From contig CAWJPA010000001.1 in assembly GCA_963844655.1 (NCBI GenBank), positions 372,001-436,000 of the forward strand: DNA of 64,000 nt, in the 5' to 3' direction. A program made the translations under genes and the position numbers. This DNA is from JASHPR01 sp963844655 (GTDB lineage: Bacteria; Actinomycetota; Actinomycetes; Streptosporangiales; Streptosporangiaceae). How positions within the stretch are numbered: the stretch's first letter is position 1; every line of letters starts with the position of its first letter. The notes under the pieces are model-generated. The model was not told where the DNA came from and searched no databases. It saw only the letters and a list, made by a program, of their open reading frames with translations. Of this stretch, positions 1 through 8,002 are shown one piece after another.

Positions 1-420
1 CACAGCGGCCACGCGCGCAGGTACGAGGTCGTGGCCGAGATCCGCAGCAACCGGTGCACACTGGAGGTCGTCGACACCGGCCGCGGGTTCAACCCGGCGA
101 AGCTGGCCTCCCGCAAGCCCAGGCCCCGCGGCGTGTACCCGTTCCGGCGCCGGGCGCAGTGGCCGTATCCCGCGCCGCACGCGCATTCGCCGATGCGCGC
201 CCGCCTGGCCCGGGTCAGGCACCGGTCCGAGCTGCGGGCGATCCGGCAGCTTCCCGAGTCCGGGCGCGGCCTCGCCATCATGAAGGCGTGCGTCGATGAC
301 GTCACGCTGCGGAGTCAGCCGGGCCGCGGCACCGTGGTCGCGCTGCAGAAGCGGATCGAGCTGCGCAGCGACGCGCAACGCGCCCACCCGGCCGAGATGC
401 CGCTCAGGGACGCCGGCTGA
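1..420 (+). CDS. GHKL ATPase (RsbW/anti-sigma-like), 5' end missing
   Basis: The window opens inside this gene; the frame is open from base 1, leaving 139 residues. They resemble the C-terminal part of an RsbW/SpoIIAB-type GHKL ATPase, a family of anti-sigma factors and regulatory serine kinases. Visible motifs are VVDTGRGF (fragment residues 23-30, the DxGxGF box) and SGRGLAIM (the second glycine box), followed by typical closing strands (QPGRGTVVAL). An Arg/Pro-rich stretch of about 50 residues separates the two boxes, longer than usual in the family. It ends about 40 bp before purQ on the same strand. Its partner sigma or anti-sigma-antagonist protein is not visible. Confidence 0.7.
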   Translation, partial: HSGHARRYEVVAEIRSNRCTLEVVDTGRGFNPAKLASRKPRPRGVYPFRRRAQWPYPAPHAHSPMRARLARVRHRSELRAIRQLPESGRGLAIMKACVDDVTLRSQPGRGTVVALQKRIELRSDAQRAHPAEMPLRDAG

Positions 421-460
421 GCCGGTAGCCTGCCCTCATGACGGGCGATCGGGGACGTTC

Positions 461-1138
461 ATGACGGCCCGCGTGGGGATCGTCACGTTCCCCGGATCAC
501 TCGATGACCACGACGCGGCCCGCGCGGTGACCCGGGCGGGCGGCGTGGCGGTTCCCCTCTGGCACGGCGAGCGCGATCTGCGCGGCGTGGACGCGGTGGT
601 GCTGCCCGGCGGCTTCTCCTACGGCGACTACCTGCGCTGCGGGGCCATCGCGCGGTTTGCGCCGGTCATGGCCGAACTCGTGCCCGCGGCCCGGGCCGGC
701 CTGCCGGTGCTCGGCATCTGCAACGGCTTCCAGATCCTGTGCGAGGCGCACCTGCTCCCTGGCGCGCTCACCCGCAACAGCGGCCTGCGTTTCATCAGCC
801 GCGAAATCACCATCAGGATCCATAACGCGAAGACCCCGTGGACCGGTCTTTACACGCCCGGCCAGGAGGTGACGCTGGTGCTGAAGAGCGGTGAGGGGGC
901 TTATGCCGCCGACCCGGCTACGCTGTCCGCGCTGCAGGCCGGGGGCCAGGTGCTGGCGTCTTACGCCGGCGCCAGCCCGAACGGCTCGGTGGCCGGCATC
1001 GCCGGGATCTGCAGTGAGAGCGGCAGCATCGCCGGGCTCATGCCGCACCCCGAGCACGCCATCGACGCGCTGACCGGTCCGGGCGACGACGGGCTCGGCT
1101 TCTTCGCCTCGGCCGTGCGCGCACTGGCGGCCGTGTGA
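461..1138 (+). CDS. purQ: Phosphoribosylformylglycinamidine synthase, glutaminase subunit PurQ
   Basis: 225-residue class I glutamine amidotransferase that supplies ammonia to PurL in the fourth step of de novo purine synthesis (FGAR to FGAM), in the cytoplasm. The start is the ATG at 461 (MTARVGIVTFPGS); an upstream in-frame extension lacks family similarity. The nucleophile Cys lies in GICNGFQ, the oxyanion region in LPGGFSYGDYLR, and the His/Glu pair in PHPEH near the C terminus. Length is normal for the family. Its TGA overlaps the GTG start of purL by 4 bp, so the two subunits are probably translationally coupled. The small PurS partner is not next to it. Confidence 0.97.
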   Translation: MTARVGIVTFPGSLDDHDAARAVTRAGGVAVPLWHGERDLRGVDAVVLPGGFSYGDYLRCGAIARFAPVMAELVPAARAGLPVLGICNGFQILCEAHLLPGALTRNSGLRFISREITIRIHNAKTPWTGLYTPGQEVTLVLKSGEGAYAADPATLSALQAGGQVLASYAGASPNGSVAGIAGICSESGSIAGLMPHPEHAIDALTGPGDDGLGFFASAVRALAAV

Positions 1139-3402
1139 CCGCCCTCGCCGGCCAGGACACGGTGGCGCAGGCGGCCGCCACCGCCGGCCGGCCGCAGCCG
1201 CACGCCGAGCTCGGCCTGACCGGCGCCGAGTACGCACGGATCACGGAGGTCCTCGGCCGCCGCCCCACCGACGCGGAGCTGGCCATCTACTCGGTGATGT
1301 GGAGCGAGCACTGCTCCTACAAGTCATCCCGGGTGCACCTGCGGCAGTTCGCCGACAAGGCGCCGCCGTCCGGCGCGCTGCTGGCCGGGATCGGCCAGAA
1401 CGCCGGCGTCGTGGACATCGGCCAGGGCTACGCGGTGACGTTCAAGATCGAATCACACAACCACCCGTCGTACGTGGAGCCGTTCCAGGGCGCGGCCACC
1501 GGCGTGGGCGGGATCGTCAGGGACATCCTGGCCATGGGCGCCCGCCCGGTGGCCGTGATGGACGCGCTCCGGTTCGGCCCGGCCGACGCGCCGGACACCC
1601 ACCGGGTGCTGCCCGGTGTGGTCGGCGGAATCTCGTTCTACGGCAACTGCCTCGGCCTGCCCAACATCGGCGGCGAGCTGGCCTTCGACCGGTGCTACGC
1701 GGGCAACCCGCTGGTCAACGCGCTGTGCGTGGGCGTGATGCGGCACGAGGACCTCAAGCTGGCCGCGGCCACCGGGCCGGGCAACCAGGTGGTGCTGTTC
1801 GGCGCCAGCACCGGGCCGGACGGCATCGGCGGGGCGTCGGTGCTGGCCAGCGCGTCGTTCGGGGATGGGGGCGCGGGGAGCGCAGAGGGCAAGAGCAAGC
1901 GGCCCAGCGTCCAGGTCGGCGACCCGTTCATGGAGAAGCTGCTGGTCGAGTGCTGCCTGGAGCTTTACGCCGCCGGGCTGGTGGTGGGCATCCAGGATCT
2001 CGGCGCGGCCGGCGTGGCCTGCGCCACCACCGAGCTGGCCGCGGGCGGCGGCGTGGGCATGCGGGTGCGCCTGGACGCGGTGCCGCTGCGGGATCCCTCG
2101 CTCGGCCCGGCGGAGATCCTGATGAGCGAGTCGCAGGAACGGATGATGGCGATCGTGCCGCCCGCCGGGCTCGACCGCTTCATGGCCATCTGCGCCAGGT
2201 GGGATGTCCAGGCCACGGTGATCGGGGACGTGACCGGCACCGGGCGGCTCGAGATGACCTGGCACGGCGAGCTGGTCGTGGACATCCCGCCCGCCAGCGC
2301 CGCCGACGAGGGCCCGGTCTACCAGCGGCCGCAGCAGCGCCCGCCCGCGCTGGACACGCTGCAGGCCGACGACCCGGCCCGGCTCGGCCGCCCGGGCACC
2401 GGCGACGAGCTGCGGTCGGCACTGCTGGCCCTGCTCGCCGCGCCCGACGCGGCCGACAAGAGCTGGGTCACCGAGCAGTACGACCGCTACGTCCGGGGCA
2501 ACACGGTGCTGGCCATGCCGCAGGACGGGGGCCTGATCCGGGTCGACGAGCAGACCGGTCTCGGCGTCGCGCTGGCGGTAGACGGCAACGGCCGCTACTG
2601 CCGGCTGGACCCGTACGCGGGGACCCAGCTCGCGCTGGCCGAGGCGTACCGCAACGTGGCGGCGACCGGGGCCACGCCGCTGGCCGTGACCAACTGCCTC
2701 AACTTCGGCTCGCCCGAGGATCCCGCGGTGATGTGGCAGTTCAGCGAGGCGGTGCGCGGCCTCGCCGACGCCTGCCTGGTCCTCGGGATCCCGGTGACCG
2801 GGGGCAACGTCAGCTTCTACAACCAGACCGCGGAGGTCGCGATCCACCCGACGCCGGTCGTGGGCGTGCTCGGCGTCCACGACGACGTGCGCACCCGGCT
2901 GTCGATCGGCTTCGCCCGGGCCGGCTGCCAGGTGGTGCTGCTCGGGCGCAGCGAGGCGGAGCTCGGCGGGTCGCTGTGGGCGCATGTCACCCACGGCCAT
3001 CTCGGCGGCCGCCCGCCTTCCGTGGACCTGGATGCCGAACGCGCGCTCGCGGCGGTCCTAGCTGGGGGCCGCGGCTTGCTGGAGGCCGCGCACGACCTGT
3101 CCGACGGCGGGCTGGCCGCCGCGCTGGCCGAGTGCTGCCTGGCCGGCGGCCAGGGCGCCGTCGTGGAACTGCCGTCTGACCCGTTCGCCGTGCTGTTCGG
3201 CGAGTCGGCGGCGCGGGCCGTGGTGGCCGTGCGTCCCGGGGCCGAGGGCGGCTTCGCCGGGCTGTGCCAGCAGCACGGGGTTCCCGCCACGGTGCTCGGC
3301 CAGACCGGGGGCGCTAGCCTCGAGGTCACCGGCAGCTTCACCATCGGCCTCGATGAGCTGGCCGCCGCCCACCGCGGCACGCTGCCCGCCCTGTTCGGCT
3401 GA
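1135..3402 (+). CDS. purL: Phosphoribosylformylglycinamidine synthase, synthetase subunit PurL
   Basis: 755-residue small-type PurL, the ATP-dependent FGAM synthetase that works with PurQ and PurS. The N terminus has the usual MWSEHCSYKSS motif with the catalytic His, then the FKIESHNHPS segment and glycine-rich nucleotide-binding loops (TGVGGIVRDI; NIGGE). The second AIRS-like half includes NCLNFGSPEDP and VTGGNVSFYN, and the C-terminal half ends with AHDLSDGGLAAALAE. Length and order fit the PurQ/PurS-dependent form rather than the 1300-residue fused enzyme. The GTG start overlaps the purQ stop. Confidence 0.97.
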   Translation: MTALAGQDTVAQAAATAGRPQPHAELGLTGAEYARITEVLGRRPTDAELAIYSVMWSEHCSYKSSRVHLRQFADKAPPSGALLAGIGQNAGVVDIGQGYAVTFKIESHNHPSYVEPFQGAATGVGGIVRDILAMGARPVAVMDALRFGPADAPDTHRVLPGVVGGISFYGNCLGLPNIGGELAFDRCYAGNPLVNALCVGVMRHEDLKLAAATGPGNQVVLFGASTGPDGIGGASVLASASFGDGGAGSAEGKSKRPSVQVGDPFMEKLLVECCLELYAAGLVVGIQDLGAAGVACATTELAAGGGVGMRVRLDAVPLRDPSLGPAEILMSESQERMMAIVPPAGLDRFMAICARWDVQATVIGDVTGTGRLEMTWHGELVVDIPPASAADEGPVYQRPQQRPPALDTLQADDPARLGRPGTGDELRSALLALLAAPDAADKSWVTEQYDRYVRGNTVLAMPQDGGLIRVDEQTGLGVALAVDGNGRYCRLDPYAGTQLALAEAYRNVAATGATPLAVTNCLNFGSPEDPAVMWQFSEAVRGLADACLVLGIPVTGGNVSFYNQTAEVAIHPTPVVGVLGVHDDVRTRLSIGFARAGCQVVLLGRSEAELGGSLWAHVTHGHLGGRPPSVDLDAERALAAVLAGGRGLLEAAHDLSDGGLAAALAECCLAGGQGAVVELPSDPFAVLFGESAARAVVAVRPGAEGGFAGLCQQHGVPATVLGQTGGASLEVTGSFTIGLDELAAAHRGTLPALFG

Positions 3403-3442
3403 AGGCTCGCGCCGCCCAGGGCCCCGGCCTCCTGCCCGCCCG

Positions 3443-4057
3443 TCAGGGCGTGGTCACGAACGCGATGAGCTGCTGCCGGCCCGGGGACGCCGCACAGGCG
3501 GCTAGCCGCGCGCCGGACCCGCCCGGCCCGGCCGTCAGGCACCGGCCGTCGGCCAGGTTGCGCAGCTGCCAGTAGTCAAGCCCGCCGGCCCCTGGTGTCC
3601 GGTTCTGCCTGACCCAGCGCTGGCTGGCCTGGAGGCTGCACCGCCGCAGCACCACGGCCCGCGCGGGCGCGGGCGAGGACGAGCTTGCCGCTGGCTTCGG
3701 CGCCAGGCACAGCCCGTTCTGCAGGTAGATGAAGATAAAGGTGCCCCCGGCCATCTGGTCGGAGGTCCAGGCCGCGCCGGCCGCGCCGCCCCCCGCGAAG
3801 CCGAGATCCGAGCTCGGCGCGATGAGCATCTGCGGCGCGGCGCTGGCCCCGGCCGCGCCGGGCGGGCCGGTCACGACCAGGCCCACGGCCTGCGTGCTCA
3901 GCACCCGCGTGGGCAGCACATCAGCGGCCTTCCTGGCGCGCGTGCCGAAGACCAGGTACGCGGCGACCCCGGCGCCGGCCACCAGCACGACAAACGCGAT
4001 CCCCACCAGGCGGGCAGCCCACGATCCACGGGTGCGGGGTCTGCGCGTATCACGCAT
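3443..4057 (-). CDS. Membrane-anchored ricin-type lectin-like protein
   Basis: 204 residues from the ATG at 4057 (MRDTRRPRTRG). A basic cytoplasmic tip is followed by one transmembrane segment (about residues 14-37, GIAFVVLVAGAGVAAYLVFG) and an extracytoplasmic domain. The C-terminal 90 residues have features of a ricin B/beta-trefoil carbohydrate-binding fold: NGLCLAP, QASQRWVRQ, YWQLRNLADGRCL and LAACA, the repeated CL...W pattern of that family. It is convergent with purL and divergent from the next gene. Function inferred: a surface sugar-binding or ligand-sensing protein; no enzymatic domain is seen. Confidence 0.7.
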   Translation of the reverse strand: MRDTRRPRTRGSWAARLVGIAFVVLVAGAGVAAYLVFGTRARKAADVLPTRVLSTQAVGLVVTGPPGAAGASAAPQMLIAPSSDLGFAGGGAAGAAWTSDQMAGGTFIFIYLQNGLCLAPKPAASSSSPAPARAVVLRRCSLQASQRWVRQNRTPGAGGLDYWQLRNLADGRCLTAGPGGSGARLAACAASPGRQQLIAFVTTP

Positions 4058-4161
4058 ACCCGGATGATTACGCCTCTGCGGGCGGTTCGGCCAGCGGATG
4101 GCCAGAAAAGATACCCTTCCCCCTTCATGGCCGGCCTCCGGCCGGCCGCCGCGGCTGGCAC

Positions 4162-4174
4162 TACAGTCGCGAGG
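4162..4174 (+). promoter_or_regulatory. Putative -10 box of a leaderless transcript
   Basis: TACAGT at 4162-4167 lies 7 bases before the in-frame GTG at 4175, and no Shine-Dalgarno sequence is present. A TAnnnT hexamer at this distance is the usual arrangement for leaderless actinobacterial mRNAs. No convincing -35 element was found. Confidence 0.4.
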
Positions 4175-4639
4175 GTGCCGGTGCGACGACCTGATCCCGC
4201 GCGGATGCTGGGCGCGCTGAACGCGCAGCGGGCCGCGCTCGGCGAGCCGGAGTGGCCGGGGCCGGTCACTGCTGAGGCCCTGGGTGCGGCCTGCGTCCGG
4301 GCGGTGCTCGCCGCCCTCGACGCCGGTGCCGCGCCCGAGCGCGAGGCGCTGCGCTGGGCCGTAACGGACCTGCTCGGCCTGCTCGCCGCCCAGGCCCCGG
4401 GCCGCGCGGTCGAGGTTCGCATCCCGCCGTATGCCGCGATCCAGTGCGTGGAAGGCCCGCGTCACACCCGCGGCACCCCGCCGAACGTGGTCGAGACCGA
4501 TCCGGTCACCTGGATCATGCTGGCGGCGGGCCGAATCCCCTGGGCCGGCCCGGTGGCGGACGGCCGCCTCCGCGCCAGCGGCCCCCGCGCCGACCTCTCC
4601 GCTTACCTGCCCCTCGTGCCCCCATCCGCCCCCCGCTAG
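4175..4639 (+). CDS. Sterol carrier family protein (SCP_3-like)
   Basis: 154 residues from GTG 4175. The C-terminal half carries VRIPPYAAIQCVEGPRHTRG and PPNVVETDPVTWIMLAAGR, a signature of the bacterial sterol-carrier ortholog domain found beside purF in streptomycetes. The longer family form has an N-terminal maleylpyruvate-isomerase (DinB-like) domain; here the N-terminal part is shorter and only a helical segment remains (residues 5-75). An ATG at 4064 in the same frame would add 37 low-complexity residues with no similarity, so the GTG is preferred. Role unknown; a lipid-binding pocket is implied by family. Confidence 0.75.
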   Translation: MPVRRPDPARMLGALNAQRAALGEPEWPGPVTAEALGAACVRAVLAALDAGAAPEREALRWAVTDLLGLLAAQAPGRAVEVRIPPYAAIQCVEGPRHTRGTPPNVVETDPVTWIMLAAGRIPWAGPVADGRLRASGPRADLSAYLPLVPPSAPR

Positions 4640-4790
4640 GCGCCCGGGCGGGGCCGGGATTTCGGGGTGGTGGGCCCCGCGAGGGGGCTGTAGCCCCATC
4701 AAGGTGCCCACGACACCGTTTGCGGGCGGGTTCGGGGCGGTCGGGCGGCGGCGCGCGGTGAACTTGCACGGGGCTGACCTGGTACTGCCA

Positions 4791-4802
4791 TAGACTGACC
4801 AG
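4791..4802 (+). promoter_or_regulatory. Putative -10 box directly before purF
   Basis: TAGACT at 4791-4796 sits 6 bases before the purF GTG (4803), with no ribosome-binding site between them. A TTGCAC at 4764-4769 could serve as -35, but the 21-base spacer is long, so only the -10 is proposed. A leaderless purF transcript is the inference. Confidence 0.4.
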
Positions 4803-6344
4803 GTGATCAAGCCCGATGGCCGCCTCACGCAAGATCTGGATTCTGAGGACCGGCCGCCGCGGGACGCCTGCGGGGTGTTCGGCGTCTGGGCACCGGGCGA
4901 GGAGGTCGCCAAGCTCGCCTACTTCGGCCTGTATGCCCTGCAGCACCGGGGTCAGGAATCGGCCGGCATCGCGGTCAGCGACGGCACCCGGATCGTGGTG
5001 TTCAAGGACATGGGCCTGGTTCCGCAGGTCTTCGACGAGTCCGTGCTCAACACGCTCCGCGGCCACATCGCGGTCGGGCACTGCCGGTATTCGACGAGCG
5101 GCTCATCGGTGTGGCACAACGCCCAGCCGACGTTCCGCGCGACCCCGTCATCGGGCCTGGCCCTCGGCCACAACGGCAACCTGATCAACACCCTCGAGCT
5201 GGCCGCGATGGTGGGCTCGGGGCTGACCAGCGAGGCGACCTCCGACACCGAGGTGCTGACCGCGCTGTTCGCCGACGGCGCGGCGGGCCGCGGCATCGAG
5301 GCCGGCGCCCTGGCCGCGCTGCCGCGGGTCCGGGGCGCGTACTCGCTGGTCTTCATGGACGAGCAGACCCTGTACGCCGCGCGTGACCCGCAGGGCTTCC
5401 GGCCGCTGGTGCTGGGGCGGCTCGACCGCGGCTGGGTGGTGGCCAGCGAGACCGCGGCCCTCGACATCGTCGGCGCGTCGTTCGTGCGCGAGGTCGAGCC
5501 CGGGGAGCTGATCGCCATCGACGAAAGCGGGGTGCGGTCCCGTACCTTCGCCGTGCCCCAGCCGAGGGGATGCCTGTTCGAGTACGTCTACCTGGCCCGC
5601 CCGGATACGGCGATCGCGGGCCGGAGTGTCCAGGCCACCCGGGTCGAGGTCGGCCGGAGACTCGCCGCCGAGCACCCCGCCGACGCCGACCTGGTCATCC
5701 CGGTGCCCGAGTCCGGCACCCCGGCGGCCATCGGGTTCGCCCAGGCCAGCGGCATCCCGTACGGGCAGGGCCTGGTCAAGAACTCCTATGTCGGCCGGAC
5801 CTTCATCCAGCCGAGCCAGACGATCAGGCAGCGCGGCATCCGGCTCAAGCTGAACCCGCTGCGGGACGTCATCGCGGGCCAGCGGGTGGTCGTGGTCGAC
5901 GACTCCATCGTGCGCGGCAACACCCAGCGCGCAATCGTGGCCATGCTGCGCGAGGCAGGTGCCGCCGAGGTGCATGTCCGCATCTCCAGCCCGCCGGTGG
6001 CCTGGCCCTGCTTCTACGGGATCGACTTCGCCACCCGGGCCGAGCTCGCCGCGGGCCAGTTGTCGGTCGAGGAGATCCGGGACTCGATCGGCGCCGACAC
6101 CCTGGGCTACGTGTCGCTGGACGGGCTGATCACCGCGACCACCCTGCCCGCCGGCCGGCTGTGCCGCGCCTGTTTCGACGGCGATTACCCGCTTCGCGTG
6201 GCCCTGGCCGAGCAGGGCAAGCACCTGCTGGAGCACGTGCCGGTCACCCCCGTGAGGGGCGAGCCCGGGCCAGGACGCACCGTGGTGCCCGAACCCGTGG
6301 GGCCTGACTCTGTGGCGGCCGGGTCGGCCGGCAGCCGCCCGTGA
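4803..6344 (+). CDS. purF: Amidophosphoribosyltransferase PurF
   Basis: 513 residues. PurF makes 5-phosphoribosylamine from PRPP and glutamine, the committed purine step. Cys23 (RDACGVFGVW) is the expected Ntn nucleophile exposed after removal of a 22-residue propeptide. The PRPP loop is VVVVDDSIVRGNT. Cys residues in RGCLFEY, WPCFYG and CRACFDGDYP match the [4Fe-4S] ligands of the Bacillus-type enzyme, so this is probably an iron-sulfur, oxygen-sensitive form. The last 40 residues are a Pro/Gly/Val-rich tail. Its stop overlaps the purM GTG by 4 bp. Confidence 0.97.
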   Translation: MIKPDGRLTQDLDSEDRPPRDACGVFGVWAPGEEVAKLAYFGLYALQHRGQESAGIAVSDGTRIVVFKDMGLVPQVFDESVLNTLRGHIAVGHCRYSTSGSSVWHNAQPTFRATPSSGLALGHNGNLINTLELAAMVGSGLTSEATSDTEVLTALFADGAAGRGIEAGALAALPRVRGAYSLVFMDEQTLYAARDPQGFRPLVLGRLDRGWVVASETAALDIVGASFVREVEPGELIAIDESGVRSRTFAVPQPRGCLFEYVYLARPDTAIAGRSVQATRVEVGRRLAAEHPADADLVIPVPESGTPAAIGFAQASGIPYGQGLVKNSYVGRTFIQPSQTIRQRGIRLKLNPLRDVIAGQRVVVVDDSIVRGNTQRAIVAMLREAGAAEVHVRISSPPVAWPCFYGIDFATRAELAAGQLSVEEIRDSIGADTLGYVSLDGLITATTLPAGRLCRACFDGDYPLRVALAEQGKHLLEHVPVTPVRGEPGPGRTVVPEPVGPDSVAAGSAGSRP

Positions 6345-7408
6345 CCGGATCCGGCGCCGCGCGCGGGGATCGGGCTAGCTACGCGCGGGCCGGGGTGGAC
6401 ATCGCGGCCGGGGAGCGCGCCGTCGACCTGATCCGGTCCGCCGTGGCCCGCACGGCCGGGCCCGAGGTGGTGGGCGGCATCGGCGGCTTCGCCGGGCTGT
6501 TCGACGCGTCCAAGCTCACCAGCTACCGGCGACCGCTGCTGGCCACGGCCACCGACGGGGTGGGCACGAAGGTGGTGATCGCCCGGCAGCTCGGCGTCTA
6601 CGACACGATCGGCATCGATCTCGTCGGCATGGTGGTGGACGACCTGGTGGTGTGCGGGGCGGAGCCCCTGTTCCTGACCGACTACGTCGTGTGCGGCCAG
6701 GTCCGCCCTGAGCGGGTCGCGGCGATCGTGGCCGGGGTGGCGGACGGGTGCGTAACGGCCGGGTGCGCTCTTATCGGTGGGGAGACGGCCGAGCATCCCG
6801 GTCACCTGGACCCCGATGATTTTGACCTGGCGGGTGCCGCGACCGGGGTCGTCGAGGCGGACCGGCTGCTCGGGCCGGACCGGGTGCGGGCCGGTGACGC
6901 GATCATCGCAATGGCGTCGTCGGGTCTGCACTCCAACGGGTTCTCGCTGGTCAGGCACGTGATTGACCAGGCCGGCCTGGGCCTGGAGGCGGTACTGCCC
7001 GAGCTCGGGCGGCCGCTCGGCGAGGAGCTGCTGACCCCGACCCGCATCTACGCCAGGGACTGCCTGGCGCTGGCCGGGGGGTGTGACGTGCACGCGTTCG
7101 CGCACGTGACCGGGGGCGGGCTGGCCGCGAACGTGGCCCGGGTGCTGCCGCCGCACGCCGACGCCGTGATCGACCGCGGCACCTGGAGCCCGCCGGCCGT
7201 GTTCGGGGTGCTGGGGGAGCGCGGCGGGGTCACCGGGCCGGAGCTGGAGCACGTGTTCAACATGGGCGTCGGGATGGCCGCCGTGGTGGCCGCGTCAGAC
7301 GCCGGCCGGGCGCTCGGCCTGCTGGCCGCGCGGGACGTGCCCGCCTGGCTGGCCGGCGAGGTAACCGCCGGCACGGGGGCAGCCCGGCTCGCCGGGCGGC
7401 ACGTCTGA
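6341..7408 (+). CDS. purM: Phosphoribosylformylglycinamidine cyclo-ligase PurM (AIR synthetase)
   Basis: 355 residues; closes the imidazole ring of AIR using ATP, the step after PurL. Typical motifs: SYARAGVDIAAGE at the N terminus, GVGTKVVIARQ, DLVGMVVDDLVVCGAEPLF, CALIGGETAEHPG, SSGLHSNGFSLVR and HVTGGGLAANVARVLP. Length is normal. GTG 6341 overlaps the purF stop, so the two are cotranscribed and probably coupled. A divergently transcribed or convergent DUF3073 gene follows, ending the purine block. Confidence 0.97.
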   Translation: MTGSGAARGDRASYARAGVDIAAGERAVDLIRSAVARTAGPEVVGGIGGFAGLFDASKLTSYRRPLLATATDGVGTKVVIARQLGVYDTIGIDLVGMVVDDLVVCGAEPLFLTDYVVCGQVRPERVAAIVAGVADGCVTAGCALIGGETAEHPGHLDPDDFDLAGAATGVVEADRLLGPDRVRAGDAIIAMASSGLHSNGFSLVRHVIDQAGLGLEAVLPELGRPLGEELLTPTRIYARDCLALAGGCDVHAFAHVTGGGLAANVARVLPPHADAVIDRGTWSPPAVFGVLGERGGVTGPELEHVFNMGVGMAAVVAASDAGRALGLLAARDVPAWLAGEVTAGTGAARLAGRHV

Positions 7409-7489
7409 TCCCAGCACGCGGGCGCGGCTGCCGCGCGGGCACGCACGCTGCTATGACGATCCCGGATGGATCAGTGCTGCGGGCTGGGC

Positions 7490-7780
7490 TCAGGAGCCAG
7501 TGGCCCTGCTCATCCGCGAGCTGCCGCCAGCGTGCTGGGATCCACCGGCGCGGTCACCGGTGTCCTCGTCCAGCTCGTCCTCGTCGTCCAGCTCATTGTC
7601 CTCGTCGTCCACGGAGTAGCGGTCAGCGAGTTCCGCGTAGGCGGCTTGTTCTTCCGCATCCTGCTCGTCCGTGCCGACGCCAAACTCAGCCCGCAGCTGG
7701 TCAAGGTCCATGCCGCCGCCGCTGTACTTGAGCTGGCGGGCCACCTTCACCTGCTTGGCCTTGGCTCGGCCGCGCCCCAT
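7490..7780 (-). CDS. DUF3073 family protein
   Basis: 96 residues. The N terminus MGRGRAKAKQVKVARQLKY and the GGGMDLDQLRAEFG segment are characteristic of DUF3073, a small actinobacterial family. The middle and C-terminal parts are strongly acidic (DDEDNELDDEDELDED), giving a basic head and acidic tail. It is convergent with purM and conserved at this position next to purM and vdh in streptomycetes. No biochemical role is established; nucleic-acid or ribosome association would fit the charge pattern but is only a guess. Confidence 0.9.
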   Translation of the reverse strand: MGRGRAKAKQVKVARQLKYSGGGMDLDQLRAEFGVGTDEQDAEEQAAYAELADRYSVDDEDNELDDEDELDEDTGDRAGGSQHAGGSSRMSRATGS

Positions 7781-8002
7781 TGGCTCGACCCCCTCGAACG
7801 TACGGGAACCCCGTCGGGCTCCTGGTCACCGCGCTGATCCCGGTTTCCTCAGCGCACTGATGCTTGCGGGCTTTCTCGCACAGCTAAACCACCCGCCACC
7901 TCTCCACCGCAGGAGCGCAGCGCGCTTGTTCCTCCGTGCACATATAACGGTACCTGCTTTGCGCGTCCTGCGCCTATGGGCCGTGGTCAGGGGCCCCACG
8001 GG

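Noticed and set aside
1453..3000. Minus-strand 515-codon open frame opposite purL
   Set aside because: Long antisense frames are expected in very G/C-rich genes; the product is Arg/His/Gly-rich with no motif, and purL is certain.
4675..4700. Small GGGGC/GCCCC stem after the sterol-carrier gene as a terminator
   Set aside because: The stem is only five to six base pairs and has no T run.
4058..4912. Upstream extension of the lectin-like gene on the minus strand
   Set aside because: It would run across the sterol-carrier gene and the purF start, and the transmembrane protein begins naturally at 4057.
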